NCBI RefSeq assembly: GCF_010731535.1
Contig: NZ_AP022581.1
Coordinates: forward strand, 2,923,952 to 2,987,951
Source: Mycobacterium lacus
GTDB taxonomy: Bacteria > Actinomycetota > Actinomycetes > Mycobacteriales > Mycobacteriaceae
DNA length: 64,000 nucleotides
Reading direction: 5' to 3'
The notes below the pieces were generated by a model. It was not told where the DNA came from. It made no database searches and was given only the letters and a program-made list of their open reading frames with translations. Shown one piece after another: positions 35,961-45,324 of the stretch (positions are counted from its first letter, which is position 1; each line of letters starts with the position of its first letter). A program made the position numbers and the translations under genes.

Positions 35961-37139
35961 ATGGATTTCGCGACGTTACCGCCCGAAATCAACTCCGGGC
36001 GCATGTATTCCGGTCCGGGCGCAGGATCGATGTTGGCCGCCGCATCGGCCTGGGAGGAGCTGGCCGTCGGGCTCTACGCGGCGGCCAGTGGCTACGGTTC
36101 GGCCACCGCGGGACTGGCCGGCAAGTGGGACGGCCCCGCGGCGGCGGCGATGGCCCGAGCCGCGGCACCCTATACGGCCTGGCTCAGCGCCACCGCCGCC
36201 CAGGCCGAGCAGGCGGCCGCCCGCGCTCGGGCGGCCGTCCGCGCCTATGAGGCGGCGTTCGCCGCAACGGTTCCGCCGCCGATGATCGTCGCCAACCGCA
36301 CGTTGCTGATGTCGCTGATGGCGACGAACATCCTTGGTCAGAACGCCCCCGCGATCGCAGCCACGGAGGCCGATTACGACGAGATGTGGGCCCAGGATGC
36401 CGCCGCCATGTACGGCTATGCCGCCGCCTCGGCGACCGCGTCGAAGGTGACACCATTCACCCCGCCGCCGACGACTACCGACCCGGCAGGCGTGGCCATG
36501 CAAGGCGCCGCGGTGGCCCACGCGATCGGCACGTCGGCCGGGACAGCGGCTCAGGAGGCCATACTGGCCGGGTCTCGGCTCGTCTCGACTGTGCCCCAAG
36601 TACTCGAGGGGCTCGCCGCGTCGTCGACAGTCACACAGCTCAACGCGGCGTGGGCGTCGCTGTCATCGTCTGTGTCGAAGCTGAGTTCGCTGACCGTGCC
36701 CTTGAATTTCGCGATGTACCCGCTGAACTTCCTGGATAAGGGCCTGGGGTTCGCCAAGGCCGCCACCGGGCCGGTCACGGCAGCTGCCGCTGGTGCGATG
36801 AAGGCGGTCGAGTCCGGGGCGCATTCGTTGGGATCGGTCGTGTTGGGCGTGGGCGGCGCCGGCAGCGACGCGGCGATGTCCGCGGCTGTGGGCCGCGGGA
36901 TGTCGATCGGAGCGCTGTCGGTGCCGCAGGCCTGGATCACGACGCCGGCGAGTCCTATCGCCGCGGCGTTGCCAAGCGCCGGACTGAACGCTGCCCCGCT
37001 CGGATCGGCAGACCTCGGATCCGCGGGAATGCCGCTGATGCCGTTCGCGAGCATGGGCGGTCGTGGCACCGGCGGCCCTCCCGCGTCCCGGTTCGAGCTG
37101 CGCCCCAGCGTGGTCCCCCGCTCACCAGCAGGAGGATGA
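35961..37139 (+). CDS. PPE-family protein, SVP subgroup (second copy)
   Basis: A 392-residue PPE protein. The N-terminal domain [27 protein letters not shown] and [16 protein letters not shown] closely follow the PPE at 33952. The C-terminal part has GALSVPQAW, again the SVP motif, and ends RSPAGG. The middle (about residues 180-300) is unlike the first copy, so divergence or recombination is confined to the C-terminal half. Secretion through an ESX system is expected from the family. The 3' end is 17 bp from the convergent SDR gene. Confidence 0.93.
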   Translation: MDFATLPPEINSGRMYSGPGAGSMLAAASAWEELAVGLYAAASGYGSATAGLAGKWDGPAAAAMARAAAPYTAWLSATAAQAEQAAARARAAVRAYEAAFAATVPPPMIVANRTLLMSLMATNILGQNAPAIAATEADYDEMWAQDAAAMYGYAAASATASKVTPFTPPPTTTDPAGVAMQGAAVAHAIGTSAGTAAQEAILAGSRLVSTVPQVLEGLAASSTVTQLNAAWASLSSSVSKLSSLTVPLNFAMYPLNFLDKGLGFAKAATGPVTAAAAGAMKAVESGAHSLGSVVLGVGGAGSDAAMSAAVGRGMSIGALSVPQAWITTPASPIAAALPSAGLNAAPLGSADLGSAGMPLMPFASMGGRGTGGPPASRFELRPSVVPRSPAGG

Positions 37140-37156
37140 CCAGCGCCACACGGGCA

Positions 37157-37933
37157 CTACAACGGGGTGACGTAGGCCGAGCTGATGCCGCCGTCGACCA
37201 AGAACGTCGAGGCGGTGACGAACGACGCGTCGTCGCTGGCCAAAAACGCGACCGCAGCGGCGATTTCGTCGGGCTCGGCGAATCGGCCCAACGGAACGTG
37301 CACCATGCGGCGGGCGGCCCTTTCGGGGTCCTTGGCGAAAAGCTCCTGCAGCAGTGGGGTATTGACCGGGCCGGGGCACAGCGCGTTGACCCGGATGCCC
37401 TGCCGGGCGAATTGCACCCCGAGTTCGCGCGACATGGCCAGCACCCCGCCCTTGGATGCGGTGTAGGAGATCTGCGAGGTCGCCGAACCCATCACGGCCA
37501 CGAACGACGCGGTGTTGATGATCGACCCCTTCCCAGCGGGCACCATGTGCCGCAGCGCCGCCCGGCAGCACAGGTACACCGATTTCAGGTTGACGTCTTG
37601 AACCCGTTGCCACGCCGGCAGTTCGGTGTTTTCGATCAGGTCGTCCTCCGGTGGCGAGATGCCGGCGTTGTTGAATGCGATGTCGACCGCGCCGCAGGTT
37701 TCGGCTGCAGTGTCGAACAGCCGGTTGACCGCGCCCTCGTCGGAAACATCTACGGGCACGAACAATCCGGAAAGCGCCTCGGCGGCCGCCCCGCCGGCCT
37801 CGCGGTCGATGTCGCCGACGACGATCGTCGCGCCTTCGGCACGCATCCGGCGGGCGGCGGCCAGGCCGATGCCGCTACCGCCGCCGGTGACGACCGCCAC
37901 CCGGCCCGCCAGCCGCCGCGTCAGGTCAGTCAC
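37157..37933 (-). CDS. Short-chain dehydrogenase/reductase
   Basis: A 258-residue classical SDR. The cofactor loop VVTGGGSGIG (about residues 14-23) with a following aspartate in VGDIDRE favours NAD. NNAG and the catalytic YTASKG tyrosine-lysine are present, with LGRFAEPDEIAAAVAFLASD and FVTASTFLVDGG at the C-terminus. It overlaps aldC by 4 bp and ends the glnA4 operon. Orthologue of Rv2857c. The alcohol or ketone substrate is unknown; context suggests the polyamine-derived pathway. Confidence 0.9.
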   Translation of the reverse strand: MTDLTRRLAGRVAVVTGGGSGIGLAAARRMRAEGATIVVGDIDREAGGAAAEALSGLFVPVDVSDEGAVNRLFDTAAETCGAVDIAFNNAGISPPEDDLIENTELPAWQRVQDVNLKSVYLCCRAALRHMVPAGKGSIINTASFVAVMGSATSQISYTASKGGVLAMSRELGVQFARQGIRVNALCPGPVNTPLLQELFAKDPERAARRMVHVPLGRFAEPDEIAAAVAFLASDDASFVTASTFLVDGGISSAYVTPL

Positions 37934-39297
37934 TCGACCTCCTTGATAGCGATGAACACGTTCTTGGTCTCGGAGAAATGCAACGGCGCATCCGGCCCAA
38001 GCTCACGGCCCAGGCCCGACAGCTTGAAGCCGCCGAACGGCGTGTTGTAGCGCACCGACGAGTGCGAATTGACGGACAGATTCCCCGATTCCACGGCCCG
38101 CGATACCCGCAGCGCCCGGGACAGGTCGTCGGTCCAGATCGATCCGGACAGTCCGTAGGCGGTGTCGTTGGCCAGCGTGATCGCGTCGTGCTCGTCGTCG
38201 AACGCCAGCACGGTGACCACCGGACCGAAGATCTCCTCGGCGACGGTGCGGTCGGTGCGCGCTGGCGTGAGAACCGTTGGCGGAAACCAGAATCCGGGTC
38301 CGGAGGGTGCGGTGCCGCGAAACGCCACGGGTGCGTCGTCGGGCACGTAAGAGGCCACCTTGGCCCGGTGCGCCGCGGAGACCAATGGACCCATCTCGGT
38401 GTCGCGCGAAGCCGGGTCACCGACGACGACGCTTTTCACCGCCGGCTCCAGCAGCTCCATGAACCGGTCATAAACGCTGCGCTGCACCAGGATCCGGCTG
38501 CGGGCGCAGCAGTCCTGTCCGGCGTTGTCGAATACCCCGGCCGGCGCGGTCGCCGCTGCGCGTTCCAGGTCGCAGTCATCGAAGATGATGTTGGCGCTCT
38601 TGCCGCCCAGTTCCAGCGTCACCCGCTTGACCTGAGCCGCCGCACCGGCCATCACTTGCTTGCCGACCTCGGTGGACCCGGTGAACACGATCTTGCGGAT
38701 GTCCGGGTGGGTGACGAACCGCTGCCCGACCACCGCGCCCCTGCCCGGCAGCACCTGCAGCAGGTCCGCGTCGAGCCCGGCCTCGACCGCCAGCTCGCCG
38801 AGCCGGAGCGTGGTCAGCGGTGTCGGTTCGGCCGGTTTGACCAACACGGCGTTGCCGGCGGCCAGCGCCGGCGCGATGCCCCAGGACGCGATCACCATCG
38901 GGAAATTCCACGGCGTGATCACACCGACCACGCCCAGCGGTTCGTTGAAGGTGACGTCGAGCCCGCCAGCGACGGGAATCTGCTTGCCGGACAGCCGTTC
39001 CGGGCTGGCGGCGTAGAACGCCAACACGTCGCGGACGTGGCCGGCCTCCCACTGCGCCGACCCGATGGGATGTCCGGAGTTGGCGACCTCCAGGGCGGCC
39101 AGCTCGTCGCTGTGCGCCTCGACGGCGGCGGCGAAGGCCCGCAGGCCGGCCGCCCGTTCGGCGGGCGGCAAGCGTGCCCACCGCCGCTGGGCCACCCGCG
39201 CCCGCCGCACCGCGTCGTCGACGGCAGCGGCATCGGCGTGCTCGATCGACCGCAGCACTGCCTCGGTGGCGGGGTTGATCAGTTGCACCGTGCTCAT
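37930..39297 (-). CDS. aldC: NAD(P)-dependent aldehyde dehydrogenase
   Basis: A 455-residue ALDH of the betaine/gamma-aminobutyraldehyde type. GVITPWNFPMVIASW binds cofactor, FTGSTEVGK is the Rossmann turn, LELGGKSANI holds the general-base glutamate, and DNAGQDCCARSRI the catalytic cysteine. ATG 39297 overlaps the upstream stop (ATGA). It matches M. tuberculosis AldC (Rv2858c). Next to a glutamine-synthetase-like enzyme and a C26 hydrolase it would fit the PuuC step of gamma-glutamyl-putrescine breakdown. Confidence 0.92.
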   Translation of the reverse strand: MSTVQLINPATEAVLRSIEHADAAAVDDAVRRARVAQRRWARLPPAERAAGLRAFAAAVEAHSDELAALEVANSGHPIGSAQWEAGHVRDVLAFYAASPERLSGKQIPVAGGLDVTFNEPLGVVGVITPWNFPMVIASWGIAPALAAGNAVLVKPAEPTPLTTLRLGELAVEAGLDADLLQVLPGRGAVVGQRFVTHPDIRKIVFTGSTEVGKQVMAGAAAQVKRVTLELGGKSANIIFDDCDLERAAATAPAGVFDNAGQDCCARSRILVQRSVYDRFMELLEPAVKSVVVGDPASRDTEMGPLVSAAHRAKVASYVPDDAPVAFRGTAPSGPGFWFPPTVLTPARTDRTVAEEIFGPVVTVLAFDDEHDAITLANDTAYGLSGSIWTDDLSRALRVSRAVESGNLSVNSHSSVRYNTPFGGFKLSGLGRELGPDAPLHFSETKNVFIAIKEVE

Positions 39298-40031
39298 CGG
39301 CGGCCTGCGTACGACCCCGCGGCGTCCACCAGCGCCTTGAACAACCGCAGGTCGTCCAGGGACTTCTCCGGATGCCACTGCACGGCGAGCACGAACCCGT
39401 CGCCGGGCAGCTCCAGCGCCTCGACCACGCCGTCGATGTCCGACGCGCTGACGACCAGGCCCGCACCCACCTTGTCGATGGCCTGATGGTGGTAGCACGG
39501 CACGTCGGCGGACTCCCCGATCAGCGCCGACAGCCGGGTGCCCGGCACGGTGCGGACCGGCAACCTGGTGAACACCCCGTCGCCGGCCCGGTGCCCGTGG
39601 TGGCCGAGGACGTCGGGTAGGTGCTGGTGCAGCGTGCCCCCGAGCGCGACGTTGAGCACCTGCGCGCCGCGACAGATGCCCAGCACCGGCAGCCCCCGGT
39701 CCAGCGCGCCCGCCAACAACGCGAACTCCCAGGCGTCGCGGGCCCGGCGGGGCTCGTCGGTGGCCGGATGGGGTTGCTGGCCATAGGCGGCGGGGTCGAG
39801 GTCATACCCGCCGGTGATGACCAGAGCGTCCAGGCTGTCCAGCGCGCGGCCGGCGATGTCGGGGTCGACCGGCTGCGGCGGCAGCAGCACCGGGATACCA
39901 CCGGCCATGGTGACGCCCTCGAAGTAATCGGCGGGCAAGTAACACGCCGGGACATCCCAGATTCCGGCCTGCACCCGCTCGAGGTATGCCGTCATGCCCA
40001 CTACCGGCCGTCTAGAGACGCTCAAATCCAC
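39294..40031 (-). CDS. Class I glutamine amidotransferase-like hydrolase (peptidase C26, PuuD-like)
   Basis: A 245-residue gamma-glutamyl hydrolase. The nucleophile cysteine is in LGICRGAQVLNV and the His-Glu pair in VQWHPEKS. By family it cleaves gamma-glutamyl amides such as gamma-glutamyl-GABA. The GTG start overlaps the last 20 bp of glnA4 and gives VDLSVSRRPVVGMTAYLE, directly at the conserved N-terminus. It corresponds to Rv2859c, which is annotated longer in M. tuberculosis. It sits between glnA4 and aldC, consistent with a Puu-type pathway. Confidence 0.88.
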   Translation of the reverse strand: MDLSVSRRPVVGMTAYLERVQAGIWDVPACYLPADYFEGVTMAGGIPVLLPPQPVDPDIAGRALDSLDALVITGGYDLDPAAYGQQPHPATDEPRRARDAWEFALLAGALDRGLPVLGICRGAQVLNVALGGTLHQHLPDVLGHHGHRAGDGVFTRLPVRTVPGTRLSALIGESADVPCYHHQAIDKVGAGLVVSASDIDGVVEALELPGDGFVLAVQWHPEKSLDDLRLFKALVDAAGSYAGRR

Positions 40032-41385
40032 GCATCCTCTCCCAATCGGTGACCGCCGCGTTGAAGGCCGCCAACTCGACGCGCGCGTTGTTCACGTAGT
40101 GCGCGACCACGCCGTCGCCGAACGCCTCCCGGGCGACGGCCGACGCCTCGAAGGCCTCGGCGGCCTCCGCCAACGTGGTGGGTAGGCGAGCTATGCCGGT
40201 GGTTTCGTAGGCGTTGCCATTGCACGGCTCGGGTGGCTCCAGTTTCCGCTCGATTCCGCACAGCCCCCCGGCGACCAGGGCAGCCACCGCGAGGTACGGG
40301 TTGACATCGCCGCCGGGGACGCGGCATTCCATCCGGATGTTACGGCCCTGGCCGACGACCCGCACCGCGCAGGTGCGGTTGTCCAGTCCCCAGGCTACCG
40401 CCGTCGGCGCGAAGCTGGCATCCGCAAATCGCTTGTAGGAGTTGATATTCGGCGCGTAAAACAGTGTGAACTCGCGCAGGGTGGCGAGCTGGCCGGCGAG
40501 GAAACCGCGGAACATCGACGACATGCCATGCGGTCCGCCGCCATCGGCGAACACCGCGGAGCCGTCCTTGCCCCGCAGCGACAGGTGGATGTGGCAGCTG
40601 TTGCCTTCGCGCTCATCGTATTTCGCCATGAACGTCAGACTCTTGCCGTGCTGGTCGGCGATTTCCTTGGCGCCGTTCTTGTAGATGGCGTGGTTGTCGC
40701 AGGTGACCAGCGCGTCGTCGTGGCGGAATCCGATCTCCTGCTGGCCCCTGTTGCATTCACCCTTGACGGCCTCGAACCGCAGACCGGCCCCCTCCATGCC
40801 CAGCCGGATGTCGCGCAGCAGCGGTTCCATCCGCGTGGACGCCAAGATGGCGTAGTCGATGTTGTAGTCGCTGGCCGGCGTCAGGCCGCGATAGCCACTA
40901 GCCCAGGCCTGGCGATACGGCTCGTCGAACACGATGAACTCCAGCTCGGTGGCGACATCGGCGACCAGTCCGCGCTCAGCGAGCCGGTCGAGCTGGCGGC
41001 GCAGGATGGCGCGCGGCGAGGCGGCGACGGCGCTGCCGTCGGCCCAACCCAGGTCGGCCAGCACGAGTGCCGTGCGGGGTAGCCAGGGAACGCGCCGCAG
41101 GGTGGCCAGGTCCGGGGTCATCACCATGTCGCCGTACCCGGTGTCCCAACTCGACATCGCATACCCGGGCACCGTGTTCAGGTCCACGTCGGCCGCAAGC
41201 AGATAGCTACAGCAGTCGACCCCGTGCTCGACCACCTCGTCGACGAAAAACCGGCCCGAGACCCGTTTGCCGGCCAGCCGGCCCTGCATATCGGTGAACG
41301 CGACGATGACGGTGTCGACGTCGCCGGCCGCGACCAGCCGTTCCAGGTCGTCCGGCGACAGCATGGGAGCACCGGGACCATTCAT
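40012..41385 (-). CDS. glnA4: Glutamine-synthetase-like enzyme (gamma-glutamylpolyamine synthetase type)
   Basis: A 457-residue type I GS-fold protein, as in M. tuberculosis GlnA4 (Rv2860c). Signature segments are TELEFIVFD and KGECNRGQQEIGF (metal and glutamate site), AKYDEREGNSCHIHLSL (ATP site), and RVVGQGRNIRMECRVPGGDVNPYL. The family variant glutamylates amines rather than ammonia. With the C26 hydrolase, ALDH and SDR downstream it gives a coherent route for putrescine or ethanolamine-type amines; the exact amine is not shown by sequence. It is the first gene of its minus-strand operon. Confidence 0.93.
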   Translation of the reverse strand: MNGPGAPMLSPDDLERLVAAGDVDTVIVAFTDMQGRLAGKRVSGRFFVDEVVEHGVDCCSYLLAADVDLNTVPGYAMSSWDTGYGDMVMTPDLATLRRVPWLPRTALVLADLGWADGSAVAASPRAILRRQLDRLAERGLVADVATELEFIVFDEPYRQAWASGYRGLTPASDYNIDYAILASTRMEPLLRDIRLGMEGAGLRFEAVKGECNRGQQEIGFRHDDALVTCDNHAIYKNGAKEIADQHGKSLTFMAKYDEREGNSCHIHLSLRGKDGSAVFADGGGPHGMSSMFRGFLAGQLATLREFTLFYAPNINSYKRFADASFAPTAVAWGLDNRTCAVRVVGQGRNIRMECRVPGGDVNPYLAVAALVAGGLCGIERKLEPPEPCNGNAYETTGIARLPTTLAEAAEAFEASAVAREAFGDGVVAHYVNNARVELAAFNAAVTDWERMRGFERL

Positions 41386-41489
41386 CGAGCCGCCCCGCCT
41401 TCCGCCAAACCATCCGCCGCCGTGAACAGTTCAGGCTAGCGCGTCGCGGGCCACCCCTATGTCCCGACGGCGGCGCGGGGCCGATGGCG

Positions 41490-42053
41490 CTACCAGCCGC
41501 TGGTGCGCAACACGATCTCGGTGGCCAGCTGCGCGGTCGAGTCGTGTGCGTTGCGTCGCCCCGGGAGGCACACGATGCGGTAGTCGGCGTACACCAACCG
41601 CTGGCTGTCGCGGGCCACTGCCCGGACGGCGTCCGAGCTCACCAGGACGGTGGTCGCGGCCTCCACCGGCGGGCAGTGTGGGTCGCGAATCACGCCATCG
41701 ACACCGGGCACCGCCGGATGCCCGCGATCGATGGCCACCAGGCCGACGAACCGCCCCAGCCTGGTCGCCGCCAGCACCCAGGCGAGCTCGGCCCCGGCGC
41801 GGTCGCCGACCACCACCGCCCACCCGATTCCCAGGCCGTCGAGGATGCCGATCACAGACTTGGGGGTCAGCCGCGGGTCAGGACCGATGACCACGGTCCG
41901 AAGCGATGCGTTGTGCAGGCGCTCACATACCGGGTCATAGGCCGTCGGCGGTCGCTGTTCGGCGGCGAGGACCACGACGACAACGCCCTTTTCCGGACCG
42001 GCCACGGCCACCGGGACCGGAAACCCATCGAGCGTGGTCATCATCGAGGGCAC
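41490..42053 (-). CDS. Alpha/beta-hydrolase-like protein lacking the nucleophile serine
   Basis: A 187-residue protein with the order of an alpha/beta hydrolase: VCERLHNASLRTVVIGPD, then GWAVVVGDRAGAELAWVLAA at the nucleophile elbow, then LVAIDRGHPAVPG. The elbow reads GDRAG where hydrolases have GxSxG, so the catalytic serine is arginine. It is probably non-catalytic or divergent. Start GTG 42053 or ATG 42044. It follows cobQ by 33 bp on the same strand and may be co-transcribed. Function unknown. Confidence 0.7.
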   Translation of the reverse strand: MPSMMTTLDGFPVPVAVAGPEKGVVVVVLAAEQRPPTAYDPVCERLHNASLRTVVIGPDPRLTPKSVIGILDGLGIGWAVVVGDRAGAELAWVLAATRLGRFVGLVAIDRGHPAVPGVDGVIRDPHCPPVEAATTVLVSSDAVRAVARDSQRLVYADYRIVCLPGRRNAHDSTAQLATEIVLRTSGW

Positions 42054-42086
42054 TTACGCAAGTTACCGGAATGGGCCTGCGAGCGG

Positions 42087-43589
42087 CTACCTTCGGAGCT
42101 CGCTGACGAGATGCGGCCGTCGTGGCGGTGGGCCATCGAGCAGGCCGGTGACGGCGTCCATGTCGAGATGCGACGCCAACAGCTCGGCCATCAGATCCAG
42201 TTGGGCGTCGCGTCGGGCGGCAACGTTGACGTCGTCGGCGACATGAAATCGGTTCCGACCGGCGGCAGCGGCAACGCGGGCGAGCCATGCGCGACGAAAG
42301 TCGTCGTTGTCGAGGAGGCCGTGCCAATGGGTGCCGAAAACCGCGTCGCGCACTATGCCGTGCGGTTCGGATCCCGCGTCGAACCAGGACGCCTCCGCGC
42401 AGCGGGCGAGCCGACCATGATGGATTTCATAGCCGGTCAGCGGCGCCTGCCAGCGGCGCAGGACCTTGGCCGCGGAGAAGACGATGTCGGCGTCCAACAG
42501 CCCCAGCCCGGCGACAACCCCGGCACCGGATTCCACCGGGTCCTCGATGCGCCGGCATAGCATCTGGAAACCCCCGCAGATGCCCAATACGGGCTTGCCC
42601 GCGCGCGCGTGCTGGGCAATCCCGCTGGCCAGGCCGCGCTCACGCAGCCAGGCCAGGTCGGCGACGGTGGCCTTGCTGCCGGGCAGCACGATCAGGTCGG
42701 CGTCGGCCAACTCGGCGGGGTCGGTGATCCAGCGCGCCAGCACGCCCGGTTCGCAGGCCAGCGCCTCGACGTCGGTGGAGTTGGAAATCCGGGGCAGCCG
42801 GATCGCGGCCACCCGCAGCCATTCGTCGCCGCGCGGCGGCGCCGGCGCGCCGACGGCGCGGTGAGCGACCACCGACAGCGAGTCCTCGGCGTCGAGCCAG
42901 AGCTGATCGGTGTAGGGCAGCGCTCCGTAGGTTGGGCGGCCGGTCAATGTGCGCAGTTGCTGCAGCCCGGGTTGCAGCAGCGCCGGGTCGCCGCGGAATT
43001 TGTTGACGATGAATCCCGCGATGAGCGCCTGGTCGTCGGGCTCCAGCACCGCTAGCGTCCCGAACAGATGTGCCAGCAGGCCCCCACGGTCGATGTCGCC
43101 CACCAGAACAACCGGCAGGTTCGCCGCCCGGGCCAGTCCCATGTTGGCTAAATCCGTTGCCCGCAAGTTGATTTCGGCTGGCGAGCCCGCGCCCTCGCAG
43201 ATCACAGCGTCGAATTCGTCACGCAGGCAAGATAATTCGTCGATCACCACGCCGGCGAGCCGGTCGCGGTGCCGCAGATACCCGGACGCAGTGACCGCGT
43301 CGGTGACCCGTCCCCGAATCACCAATTGCGACGTCCGATCACCGCCGGGTTTGAGCAGGATCGGGTTGAACCGCACGCTGGGCTCCAGCCCCGCCGCCCG
43401 GGCCTGAATGGCCTGGGCCCGGCCGATCTCACCGCCCTCGACGGTGACCGCCGAATTGTTGGACATGTTCTGCGCCTTGAACGGCGCGACCTGCACGCCG
43501 TTGCGCGCCAGCAGCCGGCACAGACCCGCGACCACCACCGACTTCCCGGCGTCGGAGCTGGTGCCCGCCACCAGCAGCGCCCCGCTCAC
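42087..43589 (-). CDS. cobQ: Cobyric acid synthase
   Basis: Amidates the b, d, e and g side chains of adenosylcobyrinic acid diamide with glutamine and ATP. The 500-residue protein opens with [19 protein letters not shown] (P-loop variant) and [28 protein letters not shown] and [15 protein letters not shown] are CobQ signatures. The C-terminal amidotransferase has [10 protein letters not shown] with the nucleophile cysteine and THWHGLL with a histidine. The GTG at 43589 is taken because the protein then starts exactly at the conserved motif. In M. tuberculosis cobQ1 is elsewhere (Rv0255c, memory), so this location differs. A hairpin separates it from mapB. Confidence 0.93.
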   Translation of the reverse strand: MSGALLVAGTSSDAGKSVVVAGLCRLLARNGVQVAPFKAQNMSNNSAVTVEGGEIGRAQAIQARAAGLEPSVRFNPILLKPGGDRTSQLVIRGRVTDAVTASGYLRHRDRLAGVVIDELSCLRDEFDAVICEGAGSPAEINLRATDLANMGLARAANLPVVLVGDIDRGGLLAHLFGTLAVLEPDDQALIAGFIVNKFRGDPALLQPGLQQLRTLTGRPTYGALPYTDQLWLDAEDSLSVVAHRAVGAPAPPRGDEWLRVAAIRLPRISNSTDVEALACEPGVLARWITDPAELADADLIVLPGSKATVADLAWLRERGLASGIAQHARAGKPVLGICGGFQMLCRRIEDPVESGAGVVAGLGLLDADIVFSAAKVLRRWQAPLTGYEIHHGRLARCAEASWFDAGSEPHGIVRDAVFGTHWHGLLDNDDFRRAWLARVAAAAGRNRFHVADDVNVAARRDAQLDLMAELLASHLDMDAVTGLLDGPPPRRPHLVSELRR

Positions 43590-43598
43590 CTCGTTGTG

Positions 43599-43658
43599 GC
43601 GAGCAGACGCAAAAGCCCCCAATTTCGTGCCGAAATGGGGGCTTTTGCGTCTGCTCGC
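43599..43658. terminator. Perfect GAGCAGACGC-type hairpin between mapB and cobQ
   Basis: A 22-bp perfect arm (43599-43620) pairs with 43637-43658, and inner bases ATTTCG/CGAAAT extend the stem around a TGC loop. It lies 5 bp after the mapB stop codon and 9 bp before cobQ, so it can end mapB transcription. It is the same family as the hairpins at 389/2100 and 5878. Confidence 0.75.
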
Positions 43659-43663
43659 GCCAC

Positions 43664-44521
43664 TTAGGCGACCGTGAGGATCTCGGCGCCGGTGTCGGTG
43701 ACCAGCAGGGTGTGCTCGAACTGCGCGGTCCACTTGCGGTCCTTGGTGACCACCGTCCAGCCGTCGTCCCAGATCTCGTAGTCCAGTGCGCCGAGGTTGA
43801 TCATCGGCTCGATGGTGAACGTCATTCCCGGTTGCATGATTGTCCCGACGGCCGGCTGGTCGTAATGCAGGACGACCAGCCCGTTGTGAAACGTGGTGCC
43901 GATGCCGTGACCGGTGAAGTCGCGAACCACGTTGTACCCGAACCGATTTGCATATGACTCGATGACGCGGCCAATGATCGACAACGCGCGCCCCGGTTTG
44001 ACGGCGTTGATCGCGCGCATCGTCGCCTCCCGGGTTCGCTCAACGAGCAGGCGGTGCTCTTCGGCGACGTCGCCGGCGAGGAAAGTCGCGTTCGTGTCGC
44101 CGTGCACCCCGTCGATGTAGGCGGTGACATCGATGTTGACGATGTCTCCGTCCTCGATCACCGTCGAGTCAGGGATCCCGTGGCAGATGACCTCGTTGAG
44201 CGACGTACAGCACGACTTCGGGAATCCCTTGTAGCCCAGCGTCGACGGATAGGCGCCGTTGTCGACCATGTATTCGTGCGCGATCCGGTCGAGTTCGTCG
44301 GTCGTCACCCCGGGTGCGACGGCCTTACCCGCCTCGGCCAGCGCACCGGCCGCGATCCGCCCGGCGACGCGCATCTTCTCGATTACCTCCGGCGTCTGCA
44401 CCCACGGCTCGGTGCCCTCCTTGGCCGTCGACTTGCCGACATATTCCGGGCGCGCGATCCACTTCGGCACCGGCAGCGTCGGCGACAGCACGCCGGGGGA
44501 AAGCGCGGTTCGGGTAGGCAT
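43664..44521 (-). CDS. mapB: Methionine aminopeptidase type I
   Basis: Removes the initiator methionine from nascent proteins. The 285-residue enzyme has the dinuclear metal ligands in [19 protein letters not shown] (two aspartates), [10 protein letters not shown] (histidine), FTIEPM (glutamate) and FEHTLLVTD (glutamate). The roughly 40-residue N-terminal extension with a proline-rich segment ([14 protein letters not shown]) is typical of the actinobacterial long form. Same length as M. tuberculosis MapB (Rv2861c). Confidence 0.95.
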   Translation of the reverse strand: MPTRTALSPGVLSPTLPVPKWIARPEYVGKSTAKEGTEPWVQTPEVIEKMRVAGRIAAGALAEAGKAVAPGVTTDELDRIAHEYMVDNGAYPSTLGYKGFPKSCCTSLNEVICHGIPDSTVIEDGDIVNIDVTAYIDGVHGDTNATFLAGDVAEEHRLLVERTREATMRAINAVKPGRALSIIGRVIESYANRFGYNVVRDFTGHGIGTTFHNGLVVLHYDQPAVGTIMQPGMTFTIEPMINLGALDYEIWDDGWTVVTKDRKWTAQFEHTLLVTDTGAEILTVA

Positions 44522-44535
44522 GCGGCTAGCTTAGG

Positions 44536-45126
44536 TCACGCGTGACGCGCGCGGCGCAGCAATGCCCGCCGCGGTCCCCGGATGACCACCGAGCCGCACA
44601 CCACCTGACCAGTCAGTACGACGTGCGGCGTTCCCTCCGCCGGTGCGTCTTTGCGACGATCGCTCGCGCTGCCCACGTAGACCTCGACGTCGTCGATCGA
44701 CGCGCTGGCGCCGTCCGGGAGCCGCAGGTCCAGCGAGCCGAACTTCAGGTCGAGCTCGATGACCACCACCGGCCCCGCGAAACGGGCCCTGGTGAGGTCG
44801 AGATCGATCGAGCCGAGCCGGCGCACCAGTGCCAGCCTGGTGGGCACCGTCCAGGCGCCGTGGCGCTTCAGCGAGCCCGCCCAGCCGCGCAGTTCCACCC
44901 GGTCAGCCGCCGAGGTGACGATGGCGCCGGGCCCGGGCAGGTCGCCGACCAGCCCGTCCAACTCGTTTCGGGTCCGCGCGAAGGCCACTTGTGACGAGCG
45001 CTGTTCGAACTCGTCGATGTCGATCAGCCCGAGCGCAACGGCGTTGTGCAGCCGGCGCAACGTGCCGTTGCGGTCGGCGTCGGAAACCCGCAACGCCACC
45101 ATGTCCCCACCACTGCCGTTCGTCAT
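44536..45126 (-). CDS. DUF1707 (SHOCT-like) and DUF2154-type protein
   Basis: A 196-residue protein. Residues 10-65 (LRVSDADRNGTLRRLHNAV, LGLIDIDEFEQRSSQV) are a DUF1707 domain, common in mycobacterial regulators and membrane proteins. The C-terminal part (LDLKFGSLDLRLPDGASASI, VVLTGQVVCGSVVIRGPRR) has the repeated beta pattern of LiaF-like DUF2154 domains. No membrane segment is seen. AAGGAAAGG precedes the ATG. It matches Rv2862c; M. tuberculosis has vapBC23 just upstream, absent here. Function unknown. Confidence 0.85.
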   Translation of the reverse strand: MTNGSGGDMVALRVSDADRNGTLRRLHNAVALGLIDIDEFEQRSSQVAFARTRNELDGLVGDLPGPGAIVTSAADRVELRGWAGSLKRHGAWTVPTRLALVRRLGSIDLDLTRARFAGPVVVIELDLKFGSLDLRLPDGASASIDDVEVYVGSASDRRKDAPAEGTPHVVLTGQVVCGSVVIRGPRRALLRRARHA

Positions 45127-45324
45127 GGCCTTTCCTTGGGTGCTGCGACGGCGGTCTCCGCCCTCCCCCGCAACTTACCGCCGTTGCGGCGTCAACGATC
45201 AGCCCGGCCGCGGGGTCTCCGCCGTTGCTGTTGCGCAAACGGACGGGCCGCACCACGGGCGGCGTCGGCACCGGCGGGCTGCTGCTGGGCCAGAACGGAT
45301 TGAACGGGTTGACGTAGCCGGCCA

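Noticed and set aside
37978..39486. 502-codon plus-strand frame opposite aldC
   Set aside because: Shadow of a well-supported aldehyde dehydrogenase; composition typical of antisense frames.
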